From NCBI GenBank assembly GCA_023078555.1, contig CM041198.1:5656354-5720353 (forward strand): a stretch of 64,000 bases of DNA, in the 5' to 3' direction. Made by a program: the position numbers and the translations under genes. The stretch is from Ulva prolifera (Eukaryota > Chlorophyta > Ulvophyceae > Ulvales > Ulvaceae). The notes below the pieces were generated by a model, which was not told the origin of the DNA, made no database searches, and was given only the letters and a program-made list of their open reading frames with translations. Below, piece by piece: positions 33,238 through 46,700 of the stretch. How positions within the stretch are numbered: position 1 is the stretch's first letter; each line of letters opens with the position of its first letter.

Positions 33238-35716
33238 CTCATTGCAGCTGATGAGCCATGCACTCGGGCAGCACGCGTCGGTGACAGCCACTGCACGGCG
33301 GTCGGGGGCCTGTAGGGGCGCGGCCCGCTGTATCACTGTTACAGGCGTGTGGTTCTGGCATGTACTTCCGGAAGGGATCATGCTGTTTGATGCCGTTGTG
33401 CGGAGTCCAAGCGGCTGCAGAGTCCATGCGGATGTAGAGTCCCCGCGCGTGCTGCTAGTCGTGTGCGTGCTGCTCCGTTGGCGTCAGATGTAAGATGGCA
33501 GGGTTGTTGTCTCACGAATCACGCAGTTTATGTGCAGACTGTCGCCCCCGGGTCCTTGTGGCGCTGCGAGGCGCTGGGCCTCTACCTGCGCGTGTGCTGC
33601 GTGCTGCGTGCTATGTGCTACACGCTACATGGTGACCACGGCGCGCGCACTTGCTCGGCAAAGTCCAGCCGCGAGGCCAGAGGGACCAGGCAGTGCAGGG
33701 GCAGGTGGGCAATTGCATTCACGCATGCCTGTAGTTCCGGTGTGCTGAAGGGACCGCGATGAGAGTCTGAGACAAGAAAGAACAACTTGAATACATGCAA
33801 TCTCCCGTACGTTGTGATCTCCGGACTTGGTGAGTCCATCGGTGACGCGGCAACGATAGGTGCAACCACAAAGATGGACCTATCCAGAGACCACAACGGC
33901 ACGGTACCAGAGCTTTGCTCCACGGAACGCGTCCGGCGTGAACTGGCTCATGGAACCCAGGAGCTGCTTGATGCATTCTGCAGTTGTTTGCATCAACCAC
34001 CGACACTGGTTTGCAGCTCTGCAGACATGCTCCATCACACCTGCTGCAGGGTGTGATGGAGCAGGTGGCGGCACTGAACCATATGCAGCGTCCAGGTGAG
34101 CATGTTCTGTTCATGCAGCACCAGTGCGTTGTATACCGTGGGCAGGCATCCCATAGGTCCACATCACAAGTCGGGTGTTTCGGCAACGGGCTGCTCGTCG
34201 CCCAGCGGCCGCGAAGCTGCCACCTGTCTTGCTCTCTCTACCTTCTGCGCCAGTGTTGGGTTGTAAGGCCCGATCCCTACATTACATAGGACGCTTCCAA
34301 ATAACGAGGTCAGGATGCTAGATTGCAGCCCTGAACGTGCCACAGAGCGAGGCGACACTGCTGCGCGCGCTTGCACCACGCCACAGGCCGTTGTTGTGAT
34401 GGGGGCGATGTGTAATCAGCCGCTTGCGCTGTAAAGGTCTGGCAGCCGTGGTGTTGCCAGCGCAATAGAAATCGCAAGGTGGACCTCCGGAGGGGTATCA
34501 TGACAGTCGCCCGCTCTATGCTTCAGCTCTGGCTGCCGAGCCATAATGGCCACAAAGCCACCATGTACGTTCCAAGCAGTGTCCACCGATCCACCCCCGC
34601 CACGGCCACTAATGCCGAGACGCCTGCGGACCCCAGCAGCCATCCACACCGGTGCGTCACTAAGCTGCTCCGCCCTCCCTCGATCGTGGCGCTGAGCGCA
34701 TCCGGCGGCCATGCGGCTAGAGGTGCGACCGGCAGCAATGTACCTTCCCAAAGGCGTCCAACAAGGCCGGACTTCATGTTTACAGCATTTTCTCCAATGC
34801 ACGAATGTGTCCCAGAGTCGCCCTCATGAGCAGTCGCCATATGCTGGCTTGGATATGGTTATATGGGTGGCCCAGTTGCATGTACTGATGGGTGATACCA
34901 GGAATTCGCAGATTGTATCATTTCATGGCGTATCATTTCATGGCGTATTCAATTTGGCTGCAGCACACGTAGTAAGTGTGTAGATGGCCGATGCTCAGGT
35001 CTGTGAGGCGTGCAAGGCCACGACCGATACAGTGCATGCCTAAGCCCAGGACCAGCTTCTGGGCCAACCGCTCAAATGCTGACGAGCAGATCTGCTTCCA
35101 GATCTACATTACATCAGCGTCTGTGTGCTGTCACGGCTTCGGGCGTGAGGAGTGCTCCAAGACGGACGCCACTGGACGTCCCTGTGCAAGTACATCGCCT
35201 GCAAAACTACCTGGCTTCCATGCTCGCCACTATGCATAACTGACCAGAGAGAAGCAACAAATCTCAGCGCAGACGCAGCAGCTTGCCGACCAGAGAACCT
35301 GATGACGTGCAGCGGTGCGTGCGTGCCAGCTCACTGCCAAACTCCGAAGCGAGCACGTGGCTGAAGGATTCACCAGTGCGGCACGTGCCTATTCCGGTAC
35401 CGGAATAGGTAAAGCAGGTGGACGACGCGGGGTGTCTACGCCCGTGCTGGGACTTGATGGCGAGTTGCCAACAACTGAGAGCTGCCCAGCCGTTCAGATG
35501 TCGCCCTTGTGAACGCGACCGACGTAAGAGATCATGGCTGCTAGATTGCTTAGATGTGCTGCCGTCGTTGTGTAGATGGAGTCGGCGACGCAGAATCTTG
35601 AACGCAGAGAGACTTGCAGAGCAATGAATGGGGTGTGTCTGGGTACATGCAACTTCCGCAAATGTCTCTTTTTGAACAACAATATATACAACATTGCCGA
35701 GCACTGTGACAGGTCA
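33238..35716. other. Possible minus-strand gene, unassigned
   Basis: Several short minus-strand frames look protein-like and lie in order: about 34530-34800 (hydrophobic, WTLLGTYMVALWPLWLG), 34165-34320 (PYNPTLAQKVERARQVAASR), 34060-34175 (NALVLHEQNMLTWTLHMVQC), 33895-34030 (ECIKQLLGSMSQFTPDAFRG) and 33625-33740 (PELQACVNAIAHLPLHCLVP). The mix of helical and hydrophobic stretches would fit a HEAT-like or scaffold protein. No family was recognised and exon joins are not proven, so no gene model is proposed. A perfect 22-bp palindrome lies at 35388-35409. Confidence 0.3.
35388..35409. repeat. 22-bp perfect palindrome
   Basis: CCTATTCCGGT followed by its exact reverse complement. No known regulator site is recognised. 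Confidence 0.85.
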
Positions 35717-35823
35717 GCAGCCTTGGCGCAGTTGGCTAGCGCGTAGGTCTCATAACACATGATCCACGATCCGTGGGAGCGAGAGCCATCCTGAGGTCGC
35801 CGGTTCGAGCCCGGCAGGCTGCA
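35717..35823 (+). tRNA. tRNA-Met(CAT), elongator, with intron
   Basis: Acceptor arms GCAGCCT and AGGCTGC pair and are followed by discriminator A (35823). The D-arm (TGGCGCAGTTGGCTAGCGC) and T-arm (CGCCGGTTCGAGCCCGGC) match plant elongator tRNA-Met. The anticodon CAT is at 35751-35753. A 33-nt intron (35755-35787) sits one base after the anticodon, the canonical place for nuclear tRNA introns; plant elongator tRNA-Met genes also carry one. Four T follow at 35826-35829 as a pol III terminator. Confidence 0.95.
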
Positions 35824-37705
35824 CCTTTTGCCAGTTCCGGAGTGCCAGATGATCATATTCTGCAGTAAGTGTATGTGCCTGCAGCCGTCTCGCAGCATGT
35901 GTGGGTCTCCATGGGGCACCTCCGCGGCCGCGCCAAGTGTTTGAGGTGAGGTGGATACGGCTGACAACGTGCGGCCTGGTGCAATACATACGGGCAACAC
36001 GGCCACATTTATGCCACCACACTGGACCAGGATCTGTGTAACTTATTGGAGACCATGTGGTGTAAATCTGATGTAGTTGTGGCACATCGAGATGCTTGCA
36101 ACTAGATGGGGGACATTGCGCAAAAGACGTCTGAGATCGCGCCGTAGGGTCATGAGGAGGTTGTTGCCAAATTTGCGGGGCAACTCGCCAGCGCAGGCGT
36201 GACCATCCGGCCAAGACTGTGAGATCCAGGACTACATCATCCAGCGATACTGGGCTGCACGGTGGCTCAGCATTTCCAGGGCTGCCGCCCAGAAAGTAGA
36301 CCTGAAAGGCCCCACCACAGGTCAAACTTGAGATCATGGATGTCCGAATAATTTCGCAGTGGCCCAGAAGACCGACCCTGCCTTCATCCTAGCACGTGAT
36401 CAGCGTGTTCCGCCCTGTGTGCCTGTATCAGCATGCACGTGTGTTATCCCGTGTGGCATAGATATTGCCGCGTTTATCCGTTCTGTGGCAAACGGGACAT
36501 TGACTCTGACTAGTTCAACTTGACGTCAGGTCGAAGTGGCGATGAACAGCCATCATTGCAAATCCACGGCTGTTGGAGACAGGGCTGCTGAATGATAGTC
36601 GAGCCTCATTTGAGATGTACACCTTCAGGCCCTACATTGACCCAGCTGCGGCAGAGTTACTGCGTCGGGCCAACAGTCATAGCATGTACGTGGTGGCACC
36701 GGATCCGCGTGTTCGTGAGTGGAGCCTTACAAGCATCATTGGACAACTTCAGCACGCTCTATTTGCATGCAGGTCACAGATCCGCAGAGCCCCCGCTAAC
36801 TCTCAGCAAATTGTGCAGAATAGCAGACTCACATGAGCAAGACACCCAGGTGAAAAAGCGTGCGGCACTATTGCGGGCTTGTGGCGGAAGCAAGCGTTGG
36901 TGCAAGGGGAGGGTGTAGAACACGCTGCGGTGCAGAGGAAAGCAGCAAAGATCACGGTTTACACGCGGGCACATGACCACATGGACATCAGCGCGCACAA
37001 GGTGTGTCTACGCACACGGCACACCTTGCATGGTCCGAGGGCATGCAACTTGCGAGGAGTATACACTCGCATGGATTCACAGGCCTGCACGAAAACGGTG
37101 GCACAACCTGCGGCACCTGCCTGCTCTTTCACACTGCAGAAGGTGTATCCAGGTAGGCATGCATGCCCCCACACTCTCTCCCCTCAGCATGAACTGTGGG
37201 CATTGTTCACGGCCACGTTTACCTACGCGGCGAAGCACCAGTTGAACGATTGGCACCTGGAAAGCAGACACAAAGGTATCGCAATACACGACCATGCATA
37301 GTAGAAACGGCCGCAACGGCCATGTGTCCACAACGGCTGGTCGGCTCGTTTTGGTCTGGATATACCACCACAGCCCGACGTCTCCCCTCACCTCACGTAC
37401 GAGCAGCATGGGAAACAGGCCACAGTCGGACACCGGAGCAAAGTCAGGTCCGCCTGGCATGCCCGGCGCTCCATGCAAGCTTCTGGCAAGTGCTGTGCTG
37501 CGCGAGGGCCACTGGAGGTGCCTCACTCGGCCTTGCTCAGCGCACATATGGGGTCGGCCGGCGCCTCCCCTTGCAATCGGCCACGTCGCCGCTGCGCCGC
37601 GGGCTTCACGGTTTCCCCCCACATCTCGCAACCTGCCGCTATACCCCTGACCGCTGCCAGGAATGACACTTCCCCACTTGAGCATGCTGACCCAACGTGT
37701 GAAAA
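35824..37705. other. No recognisable gene
   Basis: Several ORFs of 60-220 codons on both strands, none resembling a known protein. The longest just past the tRNA is the antisense shadow of the tRNA. The region 37390-37660 is GC-rich but offers no convincing frame. Confidence 0.5.
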
Positions 37706-40700
37706 CTAGATGGATGACGGGTCCGGGCCACGGCAACCAGGATACGACTTTCGCGGCCTGGGCCGCCTTTTTCTCTTGCGGTGGTAGTAGGCGCCTTGGT
37801 ATTGCAGATCTTCACGACGCAAATCCTCCACGGCATCTCCTGAGACGGGATCCGAGTCGTCGTCGTTTGTCGGGGCTGGCTCGTTATCTGCTGACAGGCC
37901 CCCCTGCTGAGGCATCTGCAACCGCGGCCAAGCATGCATGGTGCCAGAGGATGTTCGACTCGCAGGGCCTGGGGCAGACACATCCCCCGATGCTGCCCCC
38001 GGCCGCGCTTGCCTCTGCGCTTGTGCCGCGGCCGGAACAGCAGCGGCCGACGCGTTGCTGCCGCCGCGCGAAGCTGCAGCGGCGGCCGCCTGAGCAGCGC
38101 CCGCGGACCGAGCACGCGGCAGCGTGGCTGCTGGTGCCGCTGCTGCCAGGGTGTCGGACAAAGGCGCAGGGTGCCGCGGCGGCGCTAGGGCGTGTGCGCC
38201 TGCCTCCGCCGTTTTGCCACCGTGGCCCCCCGGAGATGCGGGAGTGGCACAGCGGGGGGGCGCTGCCGCAGCTTCGCCGGCTGTGGTGGGCCCGCACGGA
38301 TGCGAACAACACGTAGCCAGCGGCATGTGCTGCCCACGCCGCAGTGCCGCTGGGCGCTGCTCTGCCTTCCCAGCTTTCTCTGCAGTTGCGTCAGCTGGCG
38401 CCTCCGACCTGGCACGCTTCCGGCGATCGGCGCCTTGCATGTCGACCGCCCCCGCCTTGGTCAAGCTGAGGGGCACATCTCCCCCACCACCCTTGCGTAG
38501 TTTGCTGCTGCGCCGGGCGCCAGCCCCGGTGTTTGTGCTGTCGCTGCCGCACACTTGGCCCGCCCGAGGGACACTGGCCGCAATCGCATCTCCCTCGGGG
38601 GGCTCACACGGCCGCACGCCTGGCGCCTCCATCCCCATCGCACCCCCCGCAGCTGCACCTACAGCAGCGTCCGTCACACCCCCTCCAGGGTTGTGCGGGC
38701 CGTCCCCACATCCCCGACTGTCTGCGTCGCCCCCTGCCCCAGCAGCAGCCGCCCCGTCGCCCGCGCTGCCCAGAGGCGGGCTCTCGCGTACATACACGAC
38801 ATCGCCCGAGCAGCCACTCCCCGCCTCCTGCCCGCTGGGTGCAGCCTCGGAGTCTGGAAGAATCGCAGCCCCGGCGGGCGTGATTTGCGCGGCGTCCGGA
38901 CATGCCCCGGCGTGTGCTCCGGCAACTCCTCCGCCTGTGACCGGAGCAACGCTTTGCAGCGTGCCGGCGGCCTGTGCATCGGAGGCCGGGGTGGACTGAG
39001 GCGGCGCCGCAGCAGCGGGTGCAGGCGGCGCGGCGGCTGGGACGGCAACCGGCAACGCCGACGCACGAGCGTCAGCGCCCTGCGCAGGGTCGTCGGATGC
39101 CACGGCTGCAGCTGTGCGGGGCAGAGAAGCAGGTGCGGACGTGGCTCGCGGCGGGGCCACGTCGCCGGCACACGGGGCCGCCGCGGCGGCTGCAGACACG
39201 GGACGCGCCGGGGCCGCATCGGCGGCCCCCGCGGCCGCCGCCGCGGCTGCGGCCGCGCGTTGCGGCACGGGCACCGCGGTGCCGTTGAGCAGGTGCAGGC
39301 AGTGTGTGACGTGCGCTGGGGCGACCATGCGGCTCTTGAGCAGCAGGTGGAGGTGCTGGACGCACAGTGGCCGCAGGTGCGGCTGCTGTAGCTCTGTCCG
39401 GTGGCGGTCCACAAAGCCTTCCACAATGGCTGGCGTCTGCATGTGAGCATCATCCTTGCCAGCGCATATGGAACTAGAGGGGTGCATACACGAGACGACC
39501 CGCTCATCGCCATGGCTATGCCATGCCTCATGCGCTTCTGTACATGCCACACGGTCACATCCGCCCTCCCATTGCCACGTTTCCACAACCGCACAGCTTG
39601 CACAATGCATGGCTGGCCGGTGTGAGACGCTGCCACAGAGCACCGCCGCAGCCTCGGCATGCATGCAGGTCAGTCATCCTCTGCCACAACAAGCTGGAAT
39701 GCCCCCCCCCCCCCTCCCCCCCCACATGTGCGTCGCACACGATGTAGTGGCCCCCATGGTGTCGAGGTGTTCTGGAACAAGCAGGGCACACCATCGTGGC
39801 GCGGCCAGAGCCGACGCGCTTCTGGAACGACTCCCAGATCGTGAAGTACATGAGCGCCGCCGGGCTCGCGGAGCGCAGGCCGTGCTCCAGCTTGGCCCAC
39901 AGCGCCGTGCAGCGCGTCGCGGGCGGCACCCTGTCCGAGGTGGCGACGCGGCCGCGGAGTGCGGGCGTGACGGCCGAGCCGCCGGCCAGGGGCGCGGTCG
40001 CAAGGTGGTGGAAGATCTTGGGCGCCGCGTCGTCGGCCTGCATGGCAGCTGCGACTGCGGTACCCGGGTACATTCTGCTGCACATCGCAGCACCCGTAAT
40101 GTGAGCTGAATATGGCACGGCCTTGTGGACATGCGAGCAATCTGGCATGTGGTTCAGTGCTGGTCCTTTGTTGCCGGATCGGTCGAGGTAGGGCAGCTCC
40201 CCAGCTCAAGATCTCAGGCGAGGAAGGGGCAGACAGCCTCGAGGCAAAGGCAGCTGCGCACGGCTCTGGCAAATGGCAGCGTCACTGCTGCTCTGCAATT
40301 CGGCCAAAACATGTAGCAGCAGAGCTGCTCGTCGCCAAACCCCCTTGCAAAAAAACGCTCGGACACTTGATGTAGCCCTGAGTTCCGCTCCAAATCACGA
40401 CACATCAGCCCATCACCTGCCAAAGAGTCGCAGCCCCATGCATGCCCCTTTACACCAGAAGAGTGGCACTGAGAGAGCAGCAGTGAGGTACGGGCCGCAC
40501 CAGGAGCTGCGAGCGCGCCGTGGAGGCGCGGCGGTTTCCGTACAAGTGGCGCGGCGACCCGTGCGGCGTCGCGCCTGCTGCAGAGGCCCCGGGCGCGCCC
40601 GCGGCCGCATTGTTGAGGCCACCAGGGCTCCGTCCCGGGCTGCGGCGCTCTGCGGCAAACGTCATGCCATGCTGCCGAAGGCGGTCCAGAAGAGCTGCAA

Positions 40701-43700
40701 CGCATGTCGCCACATGTCATGCCGGCATGCTGCTGTGGGTAATGCACAAGAGTGGTTGAGCAGTCACGCTATCTGCATGCCACAGGACATTGGATGGATC
40801 CTAAGACACGCAAGTCCTTCGTAGGACCGACCCTGTCGAAGAACGATCACCCCTACAACACCTCATGGGTGACCACACAGATATCAATGACACATGAACG
40901 CGCACACAAAGGAGACGAAACGAAATAGAGAAGAATACAGAGAAGAACAGCTCATCACCACGGTATGTTTTACCGCGTGCCCCCGTGCCAGTGCAACAGT
41001 AGCTTACCTTGCGCCCGAGGGGGTACAGGTGTCGACTTGGCCTCTAGCAGAGCCTCCAGTGTCAGCGTCAGCGCTGCATCCTCGTCACCGCCTGTGCCGC
41101 TGCTGCCGGCGCCCGCCTTCTGAGGCGTCCGCGGCTCCGGCGCGGTCGCCCCGCCCATCGCCGCGAGAGTTTGCGCCGCTGCCAGTGTATCCTGATCAGC
41201 CGCACTGGCCCCGCCGCCTGCTTGTGAGGGCCACACACCCTCACCAGAGTGCGGCGGAGCCACTGCCATGCCAGGCAGCGAGCGCTTCTGCCGGGGCACA
41301 AACCCGGCCGCACCAGCATCGCCCGCCGCCGCGGCGGGGCCCGGCGCCGCCGCGGCGAGTGCCGGCGCCGACGCATCGCGCGGATCACGGCCCATCTTCG
41401 CACAGTGTTTGCGGTAGACCCCCAGAGCCACCTCCTCCAGCTCCGCAGTCGTCCACGAATGGCCACGGCTGTACCCCTCTGCCATGATGTTGCGCAGCGA
41501 CTGGCACATGCTCTCCAGCTCCTCCGGCCCAAAGCTCTGCAGCTTGTCCAGGACGTCGCCGGGCACCCGCTCGAATTGCTCCATCACCGCATCGACCATA
41601 GCCATGGGGTCAGCAGGGGGCCGCGCGCCGTCCTCGGCCTGCGCCGCCCGAAACGTGCCGCCCGAGAGGGGCTTCTTGGGGCCCTCCACCAGCACCAGGT
41701 CACTGCTGTCGCTGCTCGCGCATGGCTGTGCTGGGGAGGCCGGCAGCGACGCAGCTGCACCATGCGCTGACTGTCCTGCGACACCAGCGCCGCTCCCACT
41801 TGCCGCCAACTGCGCTGCCCCCACCGAAGCTTGCACAGCACGGCCGCCGCCCGGCTGCGTGGCCGCCGTGGCCTGTGCGTCGTGACCCCCGGCCTGAACC
41901 CTGAGACTCGGAGGCACAGCCCGCATGCCACAGCCGGACAGGCCGGCCGCCTGGGCAGATGCCGCTCCCACCAGCCTGAAGCCCCCGTTCTGCTGGAGCG
42001 CTTTGGCCGCCGCGATCTCCCCGGCGGACCTGCGAGAAGATTTAATTGGCCCCCCAGACCCGCAGCCGTTCGACAGAGGCCGCTTCCCTGGCAGCGGTGC
42101 CATGAGCGGGCGTAGATCAGCGCCGGCCCAATGCGTCGGCGCCACCGCCTGCCCCTGCGGAGACAGGGTGTCAGGGGACCCCGTCGCGCGCAGGTGGGCA
42201 TCGCCCCCGGCGCCCCCGCGCACTGCAGTCACGGGCGGGAGCATAGGCTGGTGTGCCGCGACCATGGCGCGCAGCTGGTCGATCAGCGCCGCCTTGAGCA
42301 ACGGAGGCAGTCGGCCCTTCTGCGCCGCGTCAAGCACCGCCGCAGCGAGAGCTGCCGTCGTGGACGCCGCAGAGCCGGGCTCCGGTGCCGACGCGGGCTG
42401 AGGCGCCTGCTGCGGCGGCGTGGCCACAGGGGAGGGCGTGCACGTGGCGGCTTGCGCGAAACGCATGATTGCTGCTGCATCAGCCTCTGAAATGGGCGGA
42501 GGGAGGGAGGCCGCAGGCCTCGCCGCGGAGGGCACAACAGGGTGCGATGCGGCCTGAGACGATGCCGCACCGCGCTCCAGTGTGGCTGCGGTGGGACTCC
42601 GCAGCTGCGGCGGGCGTGCCCCAAGCTGGGCACACATAGGCGAGGCTCCATGCGTGCGCTCACGCGCGGGTGGGTGTGCCGCGCGGTCCGAGCCACTGCT
42701 CCCGGGCGCTTGGGAAGTGGGCAGCCACTGCGCCAGAGCCGCAAGCTGAGCCCCCCAAGGGGAGTTCGGCAGGCGTGGGTCTGCCCCCGATGGCGCTGCG
42801 GGCGTGCGGGCAGACTGCAGGGGGCTTTGCAGTGCCTCTGGTGGGCTAGCCGGAGGGGCGGCCGCGTGCACCCGCGGCTGAGGCGGCTGCGACCGGGGCC
42901 GCCGCGCTGTCGCAGCCAGAATCGGCGCAATCACGTCCAGTCGCTGCTCGACGCTCATCAGAGTGCCATCACTGTTCCTCAGGCGGTCCGTCTGTTGCAG
43001 CGCTGAGACGATCGCGTCGCACGCATGCTCCGCCCGGCTCGCGCCGTCCGGCGCGGCGCTGGTGCGGGGGCTGTGCGGCGGCTCTGGTGCGGGGGCGCAC
43101 GGCGGCGGGACACGCTGCCCATGCTGTGCTTTCAAAGGGGCATGTGCCTGCCGCCGGTCCTCCTGCTGAAGCTGGGGCCCACGGCGGCCTCCATCAGGTG
43201 TCGCGGTGACTGCGCCGCTTGGACCGTGCCGGTGTGCTGCATGCGACGCGTGCGCGGACGGGGGTGCGGCCGGCGGCGACGCGGCGGACAAGGGCAGCCA
43301 CGGCGATGGCTTTGGGGCCTGCTCCAGTGAAAGAGCCGCAGACATAGCAGCCTCCTGCATGTAGGCCCCGCACAATGTCACCACGAGAGCAACAAAGTTT
43401 GTTGCCGCCCGATCACCCGACTGGTGCAGATTTACTCAACTGACGAACACATGAAATGATGTAGTTGGTGCCTGGTCTGACGCTGGCCATGCTGGGCGAA
43501 CGGCCCTGAACATCGTCAACGTAACCATGTGTAAGAAACGAGGTACTAAGGGCACCTTCAAGCAGCCATGTGCGGAATAGCCACTGCAAAATGAGGGATC
43601 TGCCCAGAAAGGAGATACAGCCAGCACTGTGGGTGAAAGTGGCAGCACCTGCGCAGCAGCCAACTCCCGTTGGTTCTCGATCGCAGCTTCAAGCGCCCCA

Positions 43701-46700
43701 ACTGTGGGGCTACCCGGCGTACCCGGCGGCGTGCGCCGCGCACTCTGCCTCCCCCCGGGCCCCTGGGCCAACATGCCCGCAAGAGACACCAACCTCATCG
43801 CCTCGCCAGTCGCCGCGGTAGAAGTCGCCGCCCCTGTCGCGGGCCTGGCGGCTGCACGCGGGGAAGTGCCGCCGGCATGAACGACCGCCGGCGGCCGCTC
43901 CGAGACCTCCGGCGATCTTGCGGGCGTGGCTGCAGGGGTGTGCGTGATGCGCATGCTGCGCGCAGCGCGGGTCGCCGCAGGCGCGGTGCCGACATTGAAC
44001 CAGCGCGGCTTGAACACGTGGAAGCAGGGCTGCGGCTGCCGCGCGTCGCCGGCGCCCGCGCCCGGCAACGTGGCGCGGATGTTTGCAGGGACCTTGTACA
44101 GGTTGTCGGCGCAGTCGGCGCGCAGCGCAGCGAGGAGGCGCGTGTGTTGCCCAGGCCTCGATCGGCGCCACCGCGGCGGCACCTGCGCATCCCAGGAACG
44201 CGATGAATCGACACCGCGGGCAACCACACCGGCTGCGCCACAGCTGCTGCACGTGGCTGCAGCCGCTGATTGGGCGATGCCTACAGCGACCGCAGCACAC
44301 ATGCCCGGACAGCGGCGGCGCCTGTGATGCGGTGTGGCAAGGACCAGCTACCTCACGTCGACATGCGCCATGGCATGGCGGTACATCGGCAATCACGCTG
44401 TAGAGTCACCTTTCTCACAGTGTCATGTACAGCAAAAAATTTCATCTAACGTCTTGTCTGTAAAGTCATGTGGAGTCACCATTTCCACAGTGGGGTCGTG
44501 TGAAGGAGGGAGTATGCGCACCCACACGCCACAGTTCTGTGACCGGTCGCGGGGCCGCGGCTCGTCGCCGTGCAGCATCGAGGAGCCCCCGGGCATGAGC
44601 CGCATGGTGATGGAGTCCGGGGAGTCGTGCGCAAGCTCAAAGCCGACGCGCGCGCCGCGGTGGCACGCAAGGACGTGCGCACAAAGCGCGGCCGCCACCG
44701 TGCTGTGCATGCCACACAGCGGGCACCGGAGGCCGTTCGTGTGGACGGCGGCGACGATCGAGTCGGACGAGTCCGTGAGGGCGGTCGACAGGGACTGCGG
44801 CGGCGGCAGCGTCGCCGGCGGGCCGCTCACCGGTCGCTCCGTGCCGCGCGTGAGCTGGAACTGCACCGCGCGGTGGGCGCGTCATGGCTGCGGTGATGGC
44901 GCTAGGCAGCTTACACAAGCGTTTAGTGCCTTATGTCAAACACACTAACCGGTGTGTGGAGCAGTGGCCTGCTAGCACACTGTTGGAGTGGGCAGGGCAA
45001 CGTGCTGTGATTCTCAAAGGCACTGTGGTCGCTGTGGCCCGTCCATCGTGAATACAGGACAGGTTCAGTCACCACCGCGACCAGTGACATCTGCATGCAG
45101 TCTTGGCGAAGGACCGGAAACCAGGCGACAGCAATGCCAGTCAGACAGACATCCCCAGAAGCTGCAGATACCACGAGCCTGTCTGAGAGCCTCTGACATG
45201 ACACGGTATTGTCCACGCCGTCATGCGGCAGCAGGTGGGCGCGCACCGTGACAGTAAGTGGCGGCAGCGCCGACACCCCCGTGGCGCCCCGCAGCTTCGC
45301 TGGCACCGGCTTGATCGAGAGCTCCACGTTCTCGCGCTGCGGCATTGCGGCATACGCCGCCATGGGCACCGCCGCCTGCGATGGCAGCCCCGCCGGCCGG
45401 CGGGCGGTGTTCCGCCGCAGCTCCCGCAGCGAAAACGCGCCTTTGGGCAGGTGCAGGTGCTGCGCGATGTCCAGCATCATCGCTTGCGTGGTGGAGCCGT
45501 CGGAGGGGGCCACGATCGTGTGGCGGCGTTGTTTTGGGACGGCAAAGAGGGTCGTGCAGTCGGCGAGGTGAGAGTCGGCTGTGATGCAAGATAGCCACGC
45601 TTGAGCCGTGTGATACGTTGGACACCCGTCCGGGGTGAACTGGTTCCCCTCAGCCAGGCTTGCTGCCAAAGACTTTCTGCGGGGTCTTCCTGATGCCACC
45701 TGCCGAGCACCTCCGGCCCGATGCTGACGATTCTGACTGGTCGTCTTGGCCGCGAAGGCCGCTGTGCTGCATGTCTCTGTGCTCGATCCAGAAGGGACAT
45801 GCCCTGACTTGCCGACAGGAGGATTGGAGTGAGCCAGAGTGTCTTGTGCTGGTTCACTGTTGTAGAGCGGGTGCAGGCAGACGGCCCCGAACGACGATCC
45901 CTTGTACTCGCCGGATGTGTTGAAACAAAACATGCTCTTGTCGATTTGTATTGGCTTTCCTACATACATTTACACAATCCGCCTCCAGTAAGAAGATGGT
46001 GATTTGAGAACCACCGGAGAGAAGACCTCCAGGCATGCAATCGGTTGGTGGACTGGCACAGTGCTGTAACACCAATGACAGAGTTCATTGCGGCTGTTAT
46101 GCGATTCGGTGGAAGGGTATGTGAGACAGTTTGCGCATGCTCTTGGAAGGGCGTCCGGAATCGCCCTTGGCCTGCCGGGTGTGGAACACTGACGCACACA
46201 GGCCGTAGATAGCAGCTGGCCACTCAATCAGTGGCAGCAGCACCGCAGTCATCTGCAAAAAACTGCAAGCAGCCGGGCCATAAGCTGTAGGCGTACCATG
46301 GCAGAATGACCTCAGTATCGCGACTGCCTGTAGGGGACCGTCCACAATCGCTATGAGCAATTGTGGGTGCTTCACATTGTTTGGCACGTGTACCCGCACG
46401 GGAACTGCAGATGCGTCTGAACGCGCGGATATATTCGAAGCTTGTGTCATGCCGTCCATCTGATCTTGTGACTGCGAGATCAAGTAGCTGTGCTTAGCGC
46501 TCGCGGAGGCACAGTTCGCAGCTGTGGAGTAGTCCGCATCATGCACAGGCAGTGGTTTCGATCTGCGTAGAATCTGAAGCGTACCTCTGCGTAAAGAACG
46601 ATAGGCACCATACATGTTGTAGCGCTATGCACTGCAAAGCAAGTTGTGCTGGAGACTCGCTTGCACTCGCTCACGGACGCGACCAAGGCGCAAACTGTGT

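Noticed and set aside
35750-36337. 195-codon minus-strand ORF containing AGLEPATSG
   Set aside because: This peptide is the well-known antisense translation of a tRNA T-arm region; the ORF overlaps tRNA-Met.
38124-39391. Long plus-strand ORFs over the SUZ12-like tail exon
   Set aside because: Shadows in very GC-rich sequence; the minus strand carries the VEFS half and a phase-matched acceptor.
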